From: Nymphaea colorata
Taxonomy: Eukaryota; Streptophyta; Magnoliopsida; Nymphaeales; Nymphaeaceae
Assembly: GCF_008831285.2 (NCBI RefSeq)
Contig: NC_045144.1
Coordinates: 868,001-932,000 of the forward strand
DNA: 64,000 nt
Direction of reading: 5' to 3'
Position numbers and translations under genes: made by a program
The notes under the pieces: generated by a model
What the model was told of the DNA's origin: nothing
What the model saw: only the letters and a program-made list of their open reading frames with translations
Databases searched by the model: none
Shown: positions 22,076 through 33,170 of the stretch, piece after piece
Numbering within the stretch: position 1 is the stretch's first letter
How the letters are laid out: each line of letters starts with the position of its first letter

Positions 22076-23047
22076 CTATTCGGTGGGTCTCACCCATTTT
22101 GGGCAGACACACGTATAGTGCCTTCCTCCGCAAACCCAACAAGTCACTTCTCTTGGTGGCCCATTGTTGTCCTTGCGAAAGAGGGGTTTTCTGTCGGTGG
22201 GCTTCTGGGGCGATGATTCCCTTCTGTTGTCTCGTCGTTCCTCCCTCTTACCGTCGTGGTCGGACTCCTTCGTAGACTTGAAGGTATCTATGTAGCTTCT
22301 GCGTCGGGTGTCGGCCAAGCGCTCGGCTGCCACATATGCCTGCTCTAAGCTCTCAGGATTTGATCTCTCCACGTCGGCTTGGGCCCAAGATTGGAGCCCT
22401 ATGATGAACCAGTTAAGTTTATCTTTTTGTGGCATCATAGGCACATCCAACATGATCTTCTGATATGCCCGAATGTAATCTCTCAAGGCACCAGTCTGTT
22501 TCAGGTTTGCAGCCAACCTATAGGCTTGCCTTTCAGCATTCACGGGCATGAAGTATCCCTTCAACTGTTTGCAGAAGTCGTCGAAGATCCTGATTGTGTA
22601 GTCCCCATTCTCGATGTCCAACATTTTGCGCCTCCACCAAGCCACAGCATCTCCCTCTAACAACATTGTTGGGGTCTTGATATTCAGATATTCTTCTATG
22701 ACGTTCTGCAGGTCCAGGTAGTAGTCGACTTGGAACAGAAAGTTGTTGATCACCCTCGCATCTTGGCTACCACTGTACTTCACTGGACGTTGAACATCGA
22801 TCCTACTGGTCCTCCCTTGGCTACTACTCGCTGAGTTCGTATGTAGCAGTCTCTGATTTGAAGCCCAAAGTTTAGCAACTTCATCCTGCAACGTCTTCAC
22901 CAAGTTAGAGAGTGATCGGTTCATGGCCACTGACTCGGCCATCTGTTCCCGCATCAACTTCATCTCCTCCTTGAATCCCTCAAAGGTCTCGGTAGCAAAG
23001 CTGAGGGCTTCCTCATGGGTGGCCACATCTGCGACCAACCTATTCAC
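22076..23047 (-). pseudogene. gag of gypsy element, arm A' (longest surviving frame)
   Basis: A 323-codon open frame. Residues about 20-75 form a charged coiled-coil-like segment; about 90-250 match the retrotransposon gag domain (PVKYSGSQDARVINNFLFQV, AVAWWRRKM, YFMPVNAERQAYRLAANLKQ, MMPQKDKLNWFIIGLQSWA). About 255-295 are basic and rich in R, S and K; a zinc knuckle CWVCGGRHYTCVC lies near the C-terminus. The frame ends PTE then TAG, with the protease continuing in phase. Gag alone could in principle be made from the LTR promoter and serve as a trans partner for another element, but I have no evidence that it is expressed. The start is the first ATG, roughly 195 bp after the LTR. Confidence 0.85.
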
Positions 23048-23223
23048 CGTTCCTTCTAGGTTTCGCTGGTCATGGGCTGGGCTCGTCTCTACTAGATGGG
23101 CCGGCTCCTTGCCTTTGGCACCTCATAGATTGTATTGGGATGCCATGACATTTTCCTCAACAACAGCCAGTTGGCGCGACAATCTACACCGACTCTCTGA
23201 TCACTTTCCCAGATTGGGCAGAA

Positions 23224-23242
23224 TCTGGGCTCTGATACTAGT
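23224..23242 (-). promoter_or_regulatory. Primer-binding site of gypsy element, arm A'
   Basis: On the minus strand CTAGTATCAGAGCCCAGA follows the LTR end. It is the same initiator-Met-like sequence as at 3,370. Confidence 0.75.
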
Positions 23243-23655
23243 TGTCACGGGCCGACTTCTTCAGACCGCACGGTGTGGCATACTCTCGCTAGTAAGCCGC
23301 AAGCCTTCACCTCATTCAAGTGGGCGCAAATTACTTGAACGCTTCTTTGAAAACAAAGACACAAAATACACAAGAGTATGGAAAGAAAACTCGCAATATA
23401 TTCACTTTAACAAGATAAGTACATCATGAGGGAAGCAAGTAAGCTTTTAACTTTACTTACATAGGATGGCCGAAGCCGCTTACAGAATTCCCATGCCGAC
23501 CATCCAAAACAAGGAATCCCAATATTACACTTGGTGCCGTTTTGGGAGGGTACTCCGACACAGGTGAACACTAAGCTTACACCATGACTCAACATAAGCA
23601 AAGAAAGTACATTTGCAAAGCAAGAGACTGTACAGACTCTAGATGCAGGGGAACA
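23243..23655 (-). repeat. 5' LTR of gypsy element, arm A'
   Basis: 413 bp, canonical TGTTCCCC start and GTGACA end on the minus strand. It is flanked at 23,656-23,660 by TGCAG, the reverse complement of the CTGCA target duplication. Confidence 0.92.
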
Positions 23656-23660
23656 TGCAG

Positions 23661-25410
23661 AGTTCTTTATTTTATTAAATAATCATATTCCTAGTCCCAT
23701 GAGTTCTTTTCGGCGATGGCCTAGGCCTCCTTTTTTACACCCCTACCATGTCTAATGATATTGGTTCATGTCGGTCAGTACAGGGTTTGTGCCCGGTCCG
23801 GTCAAAGGACACCGAATGGATCAGGCTGGTCTTTCTTTGGAAAACTAATTGTGGAAAGTAAATGAGTGGCTGCTCGTTGTGTTCAGCCAGTCGCTACTTG
23901 TCAAACCAAATAATGGAAATAAATGAGTGGCTGCTGGTTGTGTTCGACCAGTCTTTACTTGTCAAAATAGCAATCCAAGAAACTAGGCTGCGCCATTTAT
24001 CAATGCTCCAGCCATACTGTTTTTACATGTATAAGGCCGGACCGGACCCACAAGTTACCATTTGAAGTTTCTCATATGCCTTTTATGTGGGCAAATGCCC
24101 ATCCTGATCTCTTTCTTGGGAACATAAAATAACATATATTAATATCGAGTTACATGCACAAGGTTGTACACACAAATGTATAGCAAAGGGGAAAAAAAAG
24201 AAAGGGGTTGGGGTATTTTTGACTTTTTTTTGTAAAGAAGTGTATATTTTGTGATTTTTTACTTTTTTACAAACCCTCTTTGTCCTTCTAAAAATTTATT
24301 TTTACTTTTTACTTATTATGTATGATTTTTTATGCATAGGGGTGTAAACATAACCAGTTTCAAGTTTCAGTTGGAGTGAAAACTGAAATCCGGCTTCCCA
24401 TAATGCCCATGCCCATGTGAGTAGAGCCAAATGTCCATCAACTGGCATAGCGCTTCCACCCTAGTTGCACTAGTATAGCACATTGCTCTCAAATGATAAC
24501 TTTGCTTAGATTATCTTGCAATCGAGTTATCATGTTCTGAGTGTAACATATATAGATTTCCCGTACCTAACATATAGTTCAAGTATAATAATGTAATTGG
24601 TCTGCATGCCCTTCCGGCAGCCATTGCTTCTGATATCAAGTAGGTAATTTTTTGCTGGGAAACTGCCGAAGGAGCCCCTCGCTATATTGAAATGTCAAAT
24701 AGTTAATTAAATAGATAATTTAATCAACTGTCTATGTCACTAATTTCTAGACACCAGCTGACATTGTAACATTTTGTGAGGGGACTATATTGTAATAAGG
24801 GCAGAAGCGGAGCTAAGGGTGGGTCAGTGTGCACCATATTTACTCATACCAGTTAGTCAAAAATTATATTGTGATAAAAATGGACTCAGTTCCAGTCACA
24901 TCATAGTGCCCACATGGGCACTATCAAACTCAGGTCGGTGACTCAAGGGATGTTCAGTCAAAAAATTGGGTACTGCCACTAAAGATGAGGTTGAGGTTAC
25001 AAGTTGATGGGTTAGGGCGAGCTTATCCATGTAGTGAGAAATCAATTTTCTCAAAGATCATGGCAACTTTCCTGCTTGGTGGGCCATTACAGATCCTTTG
25101 ATGGGATTTTCATATGATCCGATCAGGTTGACTGAAAACTGGATTGGCCGGGTCATTCCTGAATATTCAAGGGATTCAAATAAAAGTCAAGAAGAATGAG
25201 GAGAGAAGGGTGGTGGAGGAGGAGAAACTGAACTTTAGCCAATAGCATTGTCATGGGATGTCACTTGTTCACTTCTTCAATCGATGCTGCTTTAGTTTTT
25301 GACACTGATCGTCAATGGCAAAGCTGCCAATTGGTAACATATTTATTACATGATTAAGAAAAAACTTAGTACAATCAATTGTCAGAAACTTCATTATTTT
25401 ATCATCTATC
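23661..25410 (-). repeat. Family R, copy in arm A'
   Basis: Inverted counterpart of 1,205-2,957. It has an internal near-repeat at 23,860-23,970 (AATGAGTGGCTGCT twice, about 63 bp apart) that is also in arm A. No gene recognised. Confidence 0.6.
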
Positions 25411-26122
25411 TAGTTCCACCACCAACCACGGTTAGTGGCAGCTAGAGTTAGGAATGTTGGACTTAGGGGCACTAATTTAAAGAATCTCATACCTATAGGG
25501 TCACTGGTGCATATAAAGAAGCAAGTAGTTGAAAGCTTACATAAAAATGAAAATAAAGAAATTTGATAGGACCATTTGGGCAACTGCCTACACCAGCCCA
25601 AGTATGACTCCACCAAAGGCTCTAGCCCCATTCTCAATTTTTTGTACTTCCATGCATTTCATGGTCCTGACAATCAAAATAGGGTTCGTATAAAATTTTA
25701 AAATAAAATTTGAATTCACACTGACAAATGCACATTTAAAATAAATAGCAAGTTAAGTATATTACTTGCTTGATGATTGAATGCAGTGCGGAACCTTCAA
25801 CAATATATATTTATTTGGGTAATAGTGAAAATGAATCCATTCTATAGACCATTCGTTTCTAATAAATGTTTATAACAATCGGAATCAGAACCGAAACCCA
25901 AAGCGAAACAACATGCAGGCTGTCGGTAAGCTAAATCAGTATACTATTTAAAAAAAAACAAGTGAAAAATAGAAAAGAAAAAATCTTGAAAGTATTTAAA
26001 GATAATTAAATAACAACACGGGGCAACAACAACTGAATAAAACAGGTTTGCCAAACAATTCAAATTGACTTAAATTAATTCAGGCCAGCTTTTATAAACA
26101 CTGTTCTCAGATGCATGACATT

Positions 26123-26305
26123 TTAGTGGACCTTTTGCTTGTGGAGAAAACCCTTCTTTGTTATGGGTGAGCGGGAGTGAACCTGCCGCCTGCATGCAGG
26201 AGGGGCATAAGCTCTACTCGTCCCCTTTACCCTAGGGTCTAGAGAAACATCAAAACCAGGTGAATTTATGGTCACTCCCTTCAGTTTAGGAGTAGCTCCT
26301 GCCAA
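26123..26305 (-). pseudogene. Unidentified gene fragment crossing the outer arm boundary
   Basis: A 60-codon minus-strand frame (KLKGVTINSPGFDVSL, then DPRVKGTSRAYAPPACRRQ) ends in a stop. It is open across 26,242, the edge of the inverted repeat. In arm A only the part from LDPRVKG on is present (about 373-492), joined to unrelated sequence. This suggests the arm A' side is the older arrangement and the fragment an exon end or captured piece of a host gene. I do not recognise the family. Confidence 0.35.
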
Positions 26306-26686
26306 CCTTTTGGTTCATGAGAATAATTCTCATGGTATTGGAACTGACTACCTGACTCTCACCAAACTCTTAACTCGACCAGTTATGTTACTCTTCTCGG
26401 AGTAACCTGATCTCATTCTTTGAGCTTATGAAAAAGAGTACATATAAGACTATTGAAGCTTACAACTTTCTGGAGGTAAAGTCTTTTGTATAACCGGCGG
26501 TGACACTTTTAAATTCTCTTAGGTGGAACTTGTTAAGAATAATATTCTGCTTTTTTATTCAAGAAACGTAACTGCATTTCAATTAACAAAAAAATTAATC
26601 TTCTAATGAACTAAATGCTGAGCAGGTACTATATGTTCTGAATTTTAGCTACACATGCACTCGTTTAATATTCTTCAGTGATCCCA

Positions 26687-26842
26687 AAATCTGTTCCAAA
26701 CATGTGTCAGCAACTTGAAAATATGTCGTTGTGTACTAAATCCATTCCATACATGTGTCAGGGACTCAAGAATATGTTGCGGTTTACAAAATCCGTCCCA
26801 AACATGTGCAAGGGACTCGAAAATATGTCGCTAGCCAGTACA
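26687..26842 (+). repeat. Three 51-bp tandem repeats, each open as 17 codons
   Basis: The core ACATGTGTCAG (GTGCAAG in the third) recurs at 26,700, 26,751 and 26,802. Translated, the units read like KSVPNMCQGLENMSL with substitutions (NMCQQLENMS, YMCQGLKNML, NMCKGLENMS). The period is a multiple of three and the frame stays open for 68 codons (26,678-26,884). No known family recognised; this may be a short satellite within a transposon. Confidence 0.7.
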
Positions 26843-27423
26843 CTGTGCAAGCTACAACAACCATCATTGTTGATGGAGGGTTAGCATTGTTAGTTGCAAA
26901 GTTAAAAGACATTGTGAAGTTAACCGACTTATATAACCCTCACAGAACACATTGTGTCATGGGACCGAAAATTCCATGGTCAAAGTTACAATAAGGTGTA
27001 GGCACATTCCATGGCCATTATGCTAACTTAAAGCAACTAGTGTCGCAACAAATACAACTAAGACACGATGGCCATTTTCATCGATAATCATTTGGGCAAC
27101 GGGACTTGTGTTGGTGGAGTTTTGACCGTCGCGATTACCTATTAGCGACAGAATTGCCAGTATTAGCAACTGTCGAGTTAAAGCCACAGTTAATGTTCAT
27201 ACTCGCGCAGACATATCTAAGTTAAGATTTAAACTTAAACGGAGGGGAAAACATCTTTAAAACAAGATACATATATTTATTCAACATGAAAAAATAACAC
27301 CATCAACCACATGACAATCAGGACATAAAACATAAGCAGCGTCCAATGCTGCCAATTATAGTCTAGTACAGAGAACCACGTAGATCATCACGAAAGAAAT
27401 ATATATATTGATATGTATACACC

Positions 27424-29402
27424 TTTAGACCTGAGTACATTCAATTGGTGCAAAAGAAAGCAGCCCCTTCCCCAAATCATATTTCACGTGCATGTTCTGC
27501 TTGAAAACATTCCTGAAAAAGGCTAAGCTGGCTGTCGTACTTCTATACATCCAAAAGATATTTGAAGGTGGCAGCTTCAAGTCTGCATTGGTGGAATGAA
27601 ATGTTATCTCCAGCAATCCTTTATATGGATCACCATTATTCTCTACATTATAACACAAATAATCTTGGTTAGGATGATAGAAGTGTTTATTGTTTGTGAC
27701 ATTGGCCACTGCGTTTGCCACTTGATCATACACATCTTTGGCAAGATAGTCAGCATGGTACCCAAGTCTATCATGATAGATCCAGCATATCCCAACCATG
27801 TTGCCGTCTGTGCACATCCAAACTATATGTTGAGTCTGTTGTTCCCCACATTTATGTAATCTAGTGTGAGTGTATAGAAAGTGCCTTGAGCTGCATTTGC
27901 TTCCATTGGCACCTGTTGAACCTCTTGGGTTCTGAAGAACTCTACCACCTCACAAAATTTGATCTACTCAATGACATTATTTTTCTTGCTATGGAGAGGA
28001 AAACTGTAAGCAAATTTATGGTTAATAAAGAAGCCGTTGTGACTAACAAGTGAAAGAGATCCTGGCCTGAGGCCAACAAGACTAGGATGTACAAGATTTT
28101 CGAAATGAACACTATTTTCTGTATGAACGCAACCAAAGGCGATTGTCGGAAGCTTGGTGGTGCCATCAGTGCCAACCTCAAACCAAAATCTTTCGAGAGC
28201 AAAGGACCCTTCTACAACAGATCCATCACCATATGAGGACTTGATGCTACGAAGTTGGTTGTCGTCACAAGCGGACCAGAAGCTAGTGGTGCATCTCAGG
28301 TTATGGTATGTGGAAGACTGAAGTGGCTTTAATGTTGACTTCATTTGGTAGGTAAAGTTGTAGTAAAGAACACACAATGCCCATTTGAGGTTGCTGCCAG
28401 TATCGATGATGACCCAGTAAGATTGGACTTCTAGTGATGTACTAATGTAAAGCTGCATGAGAAACTCTCTATATATAGATGTATCAATGTCTTATTTTTA
28501 TAGCACATGAAGGTGCTGCTTCGATAAGTCGAAACAACTGCCTACCAGCCTATTCTCTCATAGATTTAAGTATATAGGTTGTATGTTGGGATTTGAGAAG
28601 AAATAGTTGGACATACGACCGACTTTCTTTCCTAAAATTTTTGTCTTGTCATACAGGTGGAAGTTTTCCAAAACATTTCAACCACGTTTGATTGCAGGAT
28701 GTACGCGTCGGCAGTTTCACCTGTTTAGCAGACCCCAACAAATTTCACAAGTTAACCAGATACTCCTCCTGAACTCAATTAAACATGAAAACAAAGAGAA
28801 TAATCATAGCAATTGAATCTTCAAAGTACCCTTAGATAGCTGGACACAAGTTTCAATCAATTTTTGTTTCTATTCACAGTATAGAGTTGCCAGATCAACT
28901 CGTTTCTAAACTTTTTATGACACAAGTTTGCATTTCTTTCTTACTTTTCATGGATCGAGTTCTGCCATGATAACCCAGACTAACGTTTCTAGGATCAATG
29001 GGCTTTAGTTCTAAACTTCTAAGTTACCGGGGCATTTCCTTGAAATATGGAATTTGCCAGATATTTCCAGATTTTAGCGGTTAGGCACTGGAATTAGTTC
29101 ATTTGGTCAGGCTTCATGAGAATACACGTGGATGGTCGTGTTGTTGGTGTTGGCATAACCTCAAGCCAATCGGGAGCACAACTTGAAGCATAGAGCTGCC
29201 CTGCTCAGTGCGTCGAACTGGAGTGGATGAAGGATCATAGAGATGAGAGAGAGGCAATTCTGGGTGAATGAGGTCTATCGAGAATCTTGGAGTTTTGGTT
29301 AACATTGACAGTGTTAGTGAAGTTGTTGGTAGGAAAGTTTGATAGTGCAACTGGGAGAAGTTACAGGAGGATCATGAAGGAGGAGAGGAAGGTGGCTATG
29401 GC
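27424..29402 (-). pseudogene. A1-type (CDR1/nepenthesin-like) aspartic protease pseudogene
   Basis: Three homologous blocks on the minus strand. The N-terminal prosegment (29,402-29,114) has a hydrophobic leader with a stop in it, then FSIDLIHPELPLSHLYDPSS. The N-lobe (28,458-27,964) has catalytic IIDTGSNLKWALC, YGDGSVVEGSFALERF, FGC and LSLVSHNGFF. The C-lobe (about 27,830-27,424) has DVYDQVANAV, LKLPPSNIF and VKYDLGKGLLSFAPIEC. The second catalytic triad reads IDLG rather than DSG/DTG and lies in a different frame from the following residues. 28,470-29,105 is unrelated sequence between prosegment and N-lobe. Intact relatives are secreted proteases of about 430-450 residues, some acting in defence. 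This copy is dead. Confidence 0.85.
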
Positions 29403-29689
29403 AACTGTTAATAGTAGATCTACAAAGAAAAACTCCTTGTATTTATAAAGGAGATCATGAGGTAGGTTGTGACTAAGAGTGTGGATTTAAATACAAATGG
29501 TGGGGAAAAGAAGCACATTGTCAAAGTGAGTAGCGTGTGGATTGTTCCACAAGTAACAGTTCTTGGACAAGGAGAAGATGTGGTTATCACGTGAAGGAGC
29601 AGAGAAAGGGAACAACATGAACCCTAGGTTAGAGTTTGGAAAATGTTTGTGAACATCACTTTATCGTGGGTGCTGAAGGCTCTCGCCCA

Positions 29690-32600
29690 TCCTTAGAGAT
29701 GATGGATCATGAAAAGTCACCTATTGATCAAGGATTCCAGTCACTTCTCTCAGCGCGATGATTTTAGGTACCGGTGGTAAAGAGCACTGGTGTTGTGGAC
29801 CAAAATGAGTGGGAGGAGGCATTTGGATTACCAGACCTTGCAGTGTGTGAAATTGAGGGGAAGCAAATGGTCAGACCTTTCTGATGGACTGCTATTGCAA
29901 TTCTATTAGGCGGCAGCTCAAGATTTCGTCTGGATTGGGTGGAAGTTTTTCACAATTTGTATCAGGTGAAAACAATTTTCACTCCTTTCAAAATGACTCT
30001 TTTTGATCAAGGCTTCCTCAAAGGAATATTTAGAGGAAGTTATGCAACCAAAAAGTGGCGTGTTTGCGATAGGTTTTTGGTCTCTAGCAAGTGGAAGTCA
30101 GGAATCCCGCTTCGACTTCGAGCTGTCACGAGAACCCCTCTAGGGATTCGTCTACCGAAGTTGCCTCTTTATATGTGGAACTGCAAGGTGTTAGCTGGTG
30201 TCGTTAAGGTTCTGGGTAGTTTTTTTGTAGATGCTGATGGCTTCACTTATGGGTTTGATTTGTATACTTGATGGTGATAATGTTTTTGAATAAATGGTGG
30301 AAGATGAAACAAAAATTTGTTTCTATACCTTATGTGGGGATTCATTACATCCCACAGGAGATCATCTCACTCGTATGAGGGAGGGAAAAGTGAATACTAA
30401 ACCCTCAACTGGAAGGACTCAAGTCATTATTGCTAATAGAAGGTGGAATCTAGGCTCTAAGCAATGCAAGCTATCTAATATTAAATGAAATCAATTTGTG
30501 CCTTTTGAAAAAGATGTACTTCCTATTGAGGGTGAAATGGTGATGGAATCATCTTCATTGAAGGTTAACCATGGTAAAACTATTGTTGAGTCTTGCCATG
30601 AGACCAAGAAGAAAGCCACAGAAGTTGAGGAGGATTTTTTTCCTTGATTTGAATGTTTGAGCTCCACTAGGACTGTACTAATGGACTGAAAACAAAAAGA
30701 TAAAAGGTCTTCCTCTCCGATGAATATTAGTTTGAACAAAAAAGAGATCTCCATTCCAAAGATGTTAACAATTTTAAGAAGAAGGGTTGTGGGACAACAT
30801 TTTGTAAGGCTATAAAAAGTTCTGGCCTGAAAGAAAGGAAGTTGGTGCAACATGATCCTGGCATGGATATCCAAGGAGCAGAGGATTTCCATAACAAAGA
30901 GAATGCTCTCTTGTAGGAAAAGCAGCCTAAGAGGAGTTGCCAATTGCCATAAAATGAAGTTTATAGTTGGAATGTCAGTGGCCTTGCTACTCTAACAACG
31001 TAGAAAGATTTTGGCAATTGGGTGATATCTCATCAACTTGGGATCATTTTCATGTTTCGATATCATGTTGAATGCAGACAACTTCAAATTCTTTTGCAAT
31101 CACTTCCAGGAGTTTTTTTTTAATCTAATATTGATACGAATCTTAATGGGGCCATAATTGTGTAGAGTTAGAGACAGGCTGATTTTAGATTGACTAGTTG
31201 TAAATTTAATAAATTTTTGATGGATTGTTTGTTTATTCATAAAGCTTTCAATCTCAACTTTGATACAATAGGTGTGTATCTAATATTAAATGAAATCAAT
31301 TTGTGCCTCTTGAAAAAGATGTACTTCCTATTGAAAACCTATGATCTACAGGTCACGAGTCTCAAGGGATTATCTCATATGAAATGGTGATGGAATCATC
31401 TTCATTGAAGGTTAACCATGGTAAAACTATTGCTGAGTCCTGCCATGAGACCAAGAAGAAAGCCACAGAAGCTGAGGAGGAATTTTTTCCTGGATTTGGC
31501 TGTTTGAACTCCACTAGGACTGTACTAATGGACTGAAAACAAAAAGATAAAAGGTCTTCCTCTCCTATGAATATTAGTTTGAACAAAAAAAAGCTCTCCA
31601 TTCCAAAGAAGTTAACAATTTTAAGAAGAAGGGTTGTGGGACAACATTTTTTAAGGCTATATAAAGTTCTGTCCTGAAAGAAAGGATGTTGGCACAACAT
31701 GATCCTGACATGGATATCCAAGTTGCAGAGATTTCCATAACAAAGAGAATGTTCTCCTGTAGGAAAAGGAGCCTAAGAGGAGTTGCCAATTGCCATCAAA
31801 TGAAGTTTATAGTTGGATTGTTAGAGGCCTTGCTACTCTAACAACGTAGAAAGATTCTGGCAATTGGGTGATATCTCATCAGCTTGGGATCATTTTCATG
31901 TTTCGATATCATGTTGAATGCAGACAACTTCAAATCCTTTTGCAATCACTTCGAGGAGTTTTTTTTTTTAATCTAATATTGATACAAATCTTAATGGGGC
32001 CATAATTGTGTAGAGTTAGAGACATGCTGATTTTAGATTGACTAGTTGCAAATTTAATAAATTTTGGATGGATTGTTTGTTTATTCATAAAGCTTTCAAT
32101 CTCAACTTTGATACAATAGGTGTGTATCTTCACCCTCATTTTAGAATTTGCAAAGACCAATTGGTTATGTTAAATATCATAATTGCCAATAAACAAATGT
32201 TAGTATTATAATGAAAGATTTTAATTCAGCTTATAAGGAGTCTGAAAAATGGCCCTGCCCCTCCTAGCCAAGCTTGTTTAGCATTCACTTGAACCAATCT
32301 CTGCGCCCCGACAGCACTGGTTCAAAGCAAATTAGATAGATTTTTGAGCAAGTTGAAAATTGTGGGCAGCTTTTGGTATAACCAAGAAGTTCTTTAGACC
32401 ACTCAGCACTTCTCTTTTACATGTAAACTAAATATCTTTAAAACCGCACGCAAGAGAAGATGAAGATTTAAATAGTTCCTTTATTGAGAGTGTCAACCTA
32501 GTTGTAAGGTCATTATTACAAGGGCATGGAGAGTGGAGTGTAGAGGATGTGCAATGCTTAAACTTCTCGCAAAACCGAATAGAGTACGACCATGCCTAAG

Positions 32601-33170
32601 TAATTGGAGTAAGTATAGAACCAAGAAAGTTGATATCAGAATTAACGTACTTCAAAAGGATTTTATTGAAATTTATAAGAGGCAAGATATTGACTCTCAT
32701 AACTGGTCCACTTCTGAAAATCATATTAGATGTTTTCTTGCGGATGCTCTTTGAGATGAAGAAATGTACTAGAAAAAGAAAGTAAGGGTATCATGGCTAA
32801 AAAAAAGGGATAATAACAGCAAATGTTTTCATGCTATGTTCAAGAAAGGCCAGAAAGAAAAAAGACTCTTGCACATGAAGACAGATGATGGGGAGTTTTA
32901 TGAGGAGGATCCAATTCTTTCCGCATGTACTTCTCATTTTTAAAGATTTTTTACCCGTGACAACTCAACAAGAATGATTGTGGATCAGCTTGCAGTTGGT
33001 CACTGCGTATTTATAAAAGAAAACTTAACGTTGTTAAGTCCCATTTCAGATGAGGAAGTGCAATAGCTGTTATGGGTACCAACTCCAATAGCGCACCATG
33101 TCTGAATGGCTTTCTGAAATCGTCCCTTCAAAAAAGTCAGGACACGTTAAGGGCTAATATCACAGTTGCC
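29690..33170 (+). mobile_element. Decayed plant L1-type LINE (ORF1, endonuclease start, pre-RT)
   Basis: 29,939-30,271 resembles the DUF4283-type ORF1 of plant LINEs (LGIRLPKLPLYMWNCKVL). 30,310-30,360 is a CCHC-like remnant (ICFYTLCGDSLHPTGDHL). 30,957 begins an endonuclease-like YSWNVSGL. 32,533-32,754 and 32,790-32,945 match the region before reverse transcriptase (VSWLKKRDNNSKCFHAMFKK, then a DG motif). 33,045-33,130 resembles the start of RT (ISDEEVQ). Frames are interrupted by many stops. An 805-bp piece is tandemly duplicated inside. The catalytic RT core and a poly(A) tail are not seen; the element is truncated or decayed after about 33,170. Confidence 0.68.
30477..32129 (+). repeat. 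Tandem duplication within the LINE (805 bp + 848 bp)
   Basis: Unit 1 is 30,477-31,281 and unit 2 is 31,282-32,129. Both begin AATATTAAATGAAATCAATT and end GGTGTGTATCT. Unit 2 carries about 50 extra bases near 31,331-31,385, and the two differ by a few percent. The unit spans the ORF1 end and the endonuclease start. Confidence 0.92.

Larger units (their letters stand above)
20421..23655 (-). mobile_element. Ty3/gypsy chromovirus-type element, internally deleted (arm A' copy)
   Basis: Same element and insertion site as 2,958-6,202, inverted. The LTRs are 20,421-20,830 and 23,243-23,655. The target duplication is TGCAG at 23,656-23,660 and TCCAG (one mismatch) at 20,416-20,420. The primer-binding site follows the LTR at about 23,224-23,242. 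This copy kept more of gag, a complete knuckle and an uninterrupted chromodomain, and lacks the 213-bp duplication, so it is closer to the ancestral deleted element. Reverse transcriptase, RNase H and integrase core are missing here too, so the large internal deletion came before the inverted duplication. Confidence 0.9.
18876..26242 (-). repeat. Arm A' of the inverted duplication
   Basis: Reverse complement of 373-7,731. The inner edge overlaps 8 bp (AAAATTCT) with Copia-1; the outer edge is at GGGTCTAG. 18,884-20,420 corresponds to 6,203-7,730: a spacer without genes, the CA run at 19,556-19,582 and the GA run at 19,973-20,006. 23,656-26,242 corresponds to 373-2,957. Confidence 0.92.

Noticed and set aside
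373-26242. Inverted arms as an assembly artefact
   Set aside because: Arms differ by several percent and carry private indels (213-bp duplication, knuckle deletion), which a duplicated contig would not.
26687-26842. CRISPR-like spaced repeats
   Set aside because: The units are contiguous 51-bp tandem copies without unique spacers, in a plant nuclear context.
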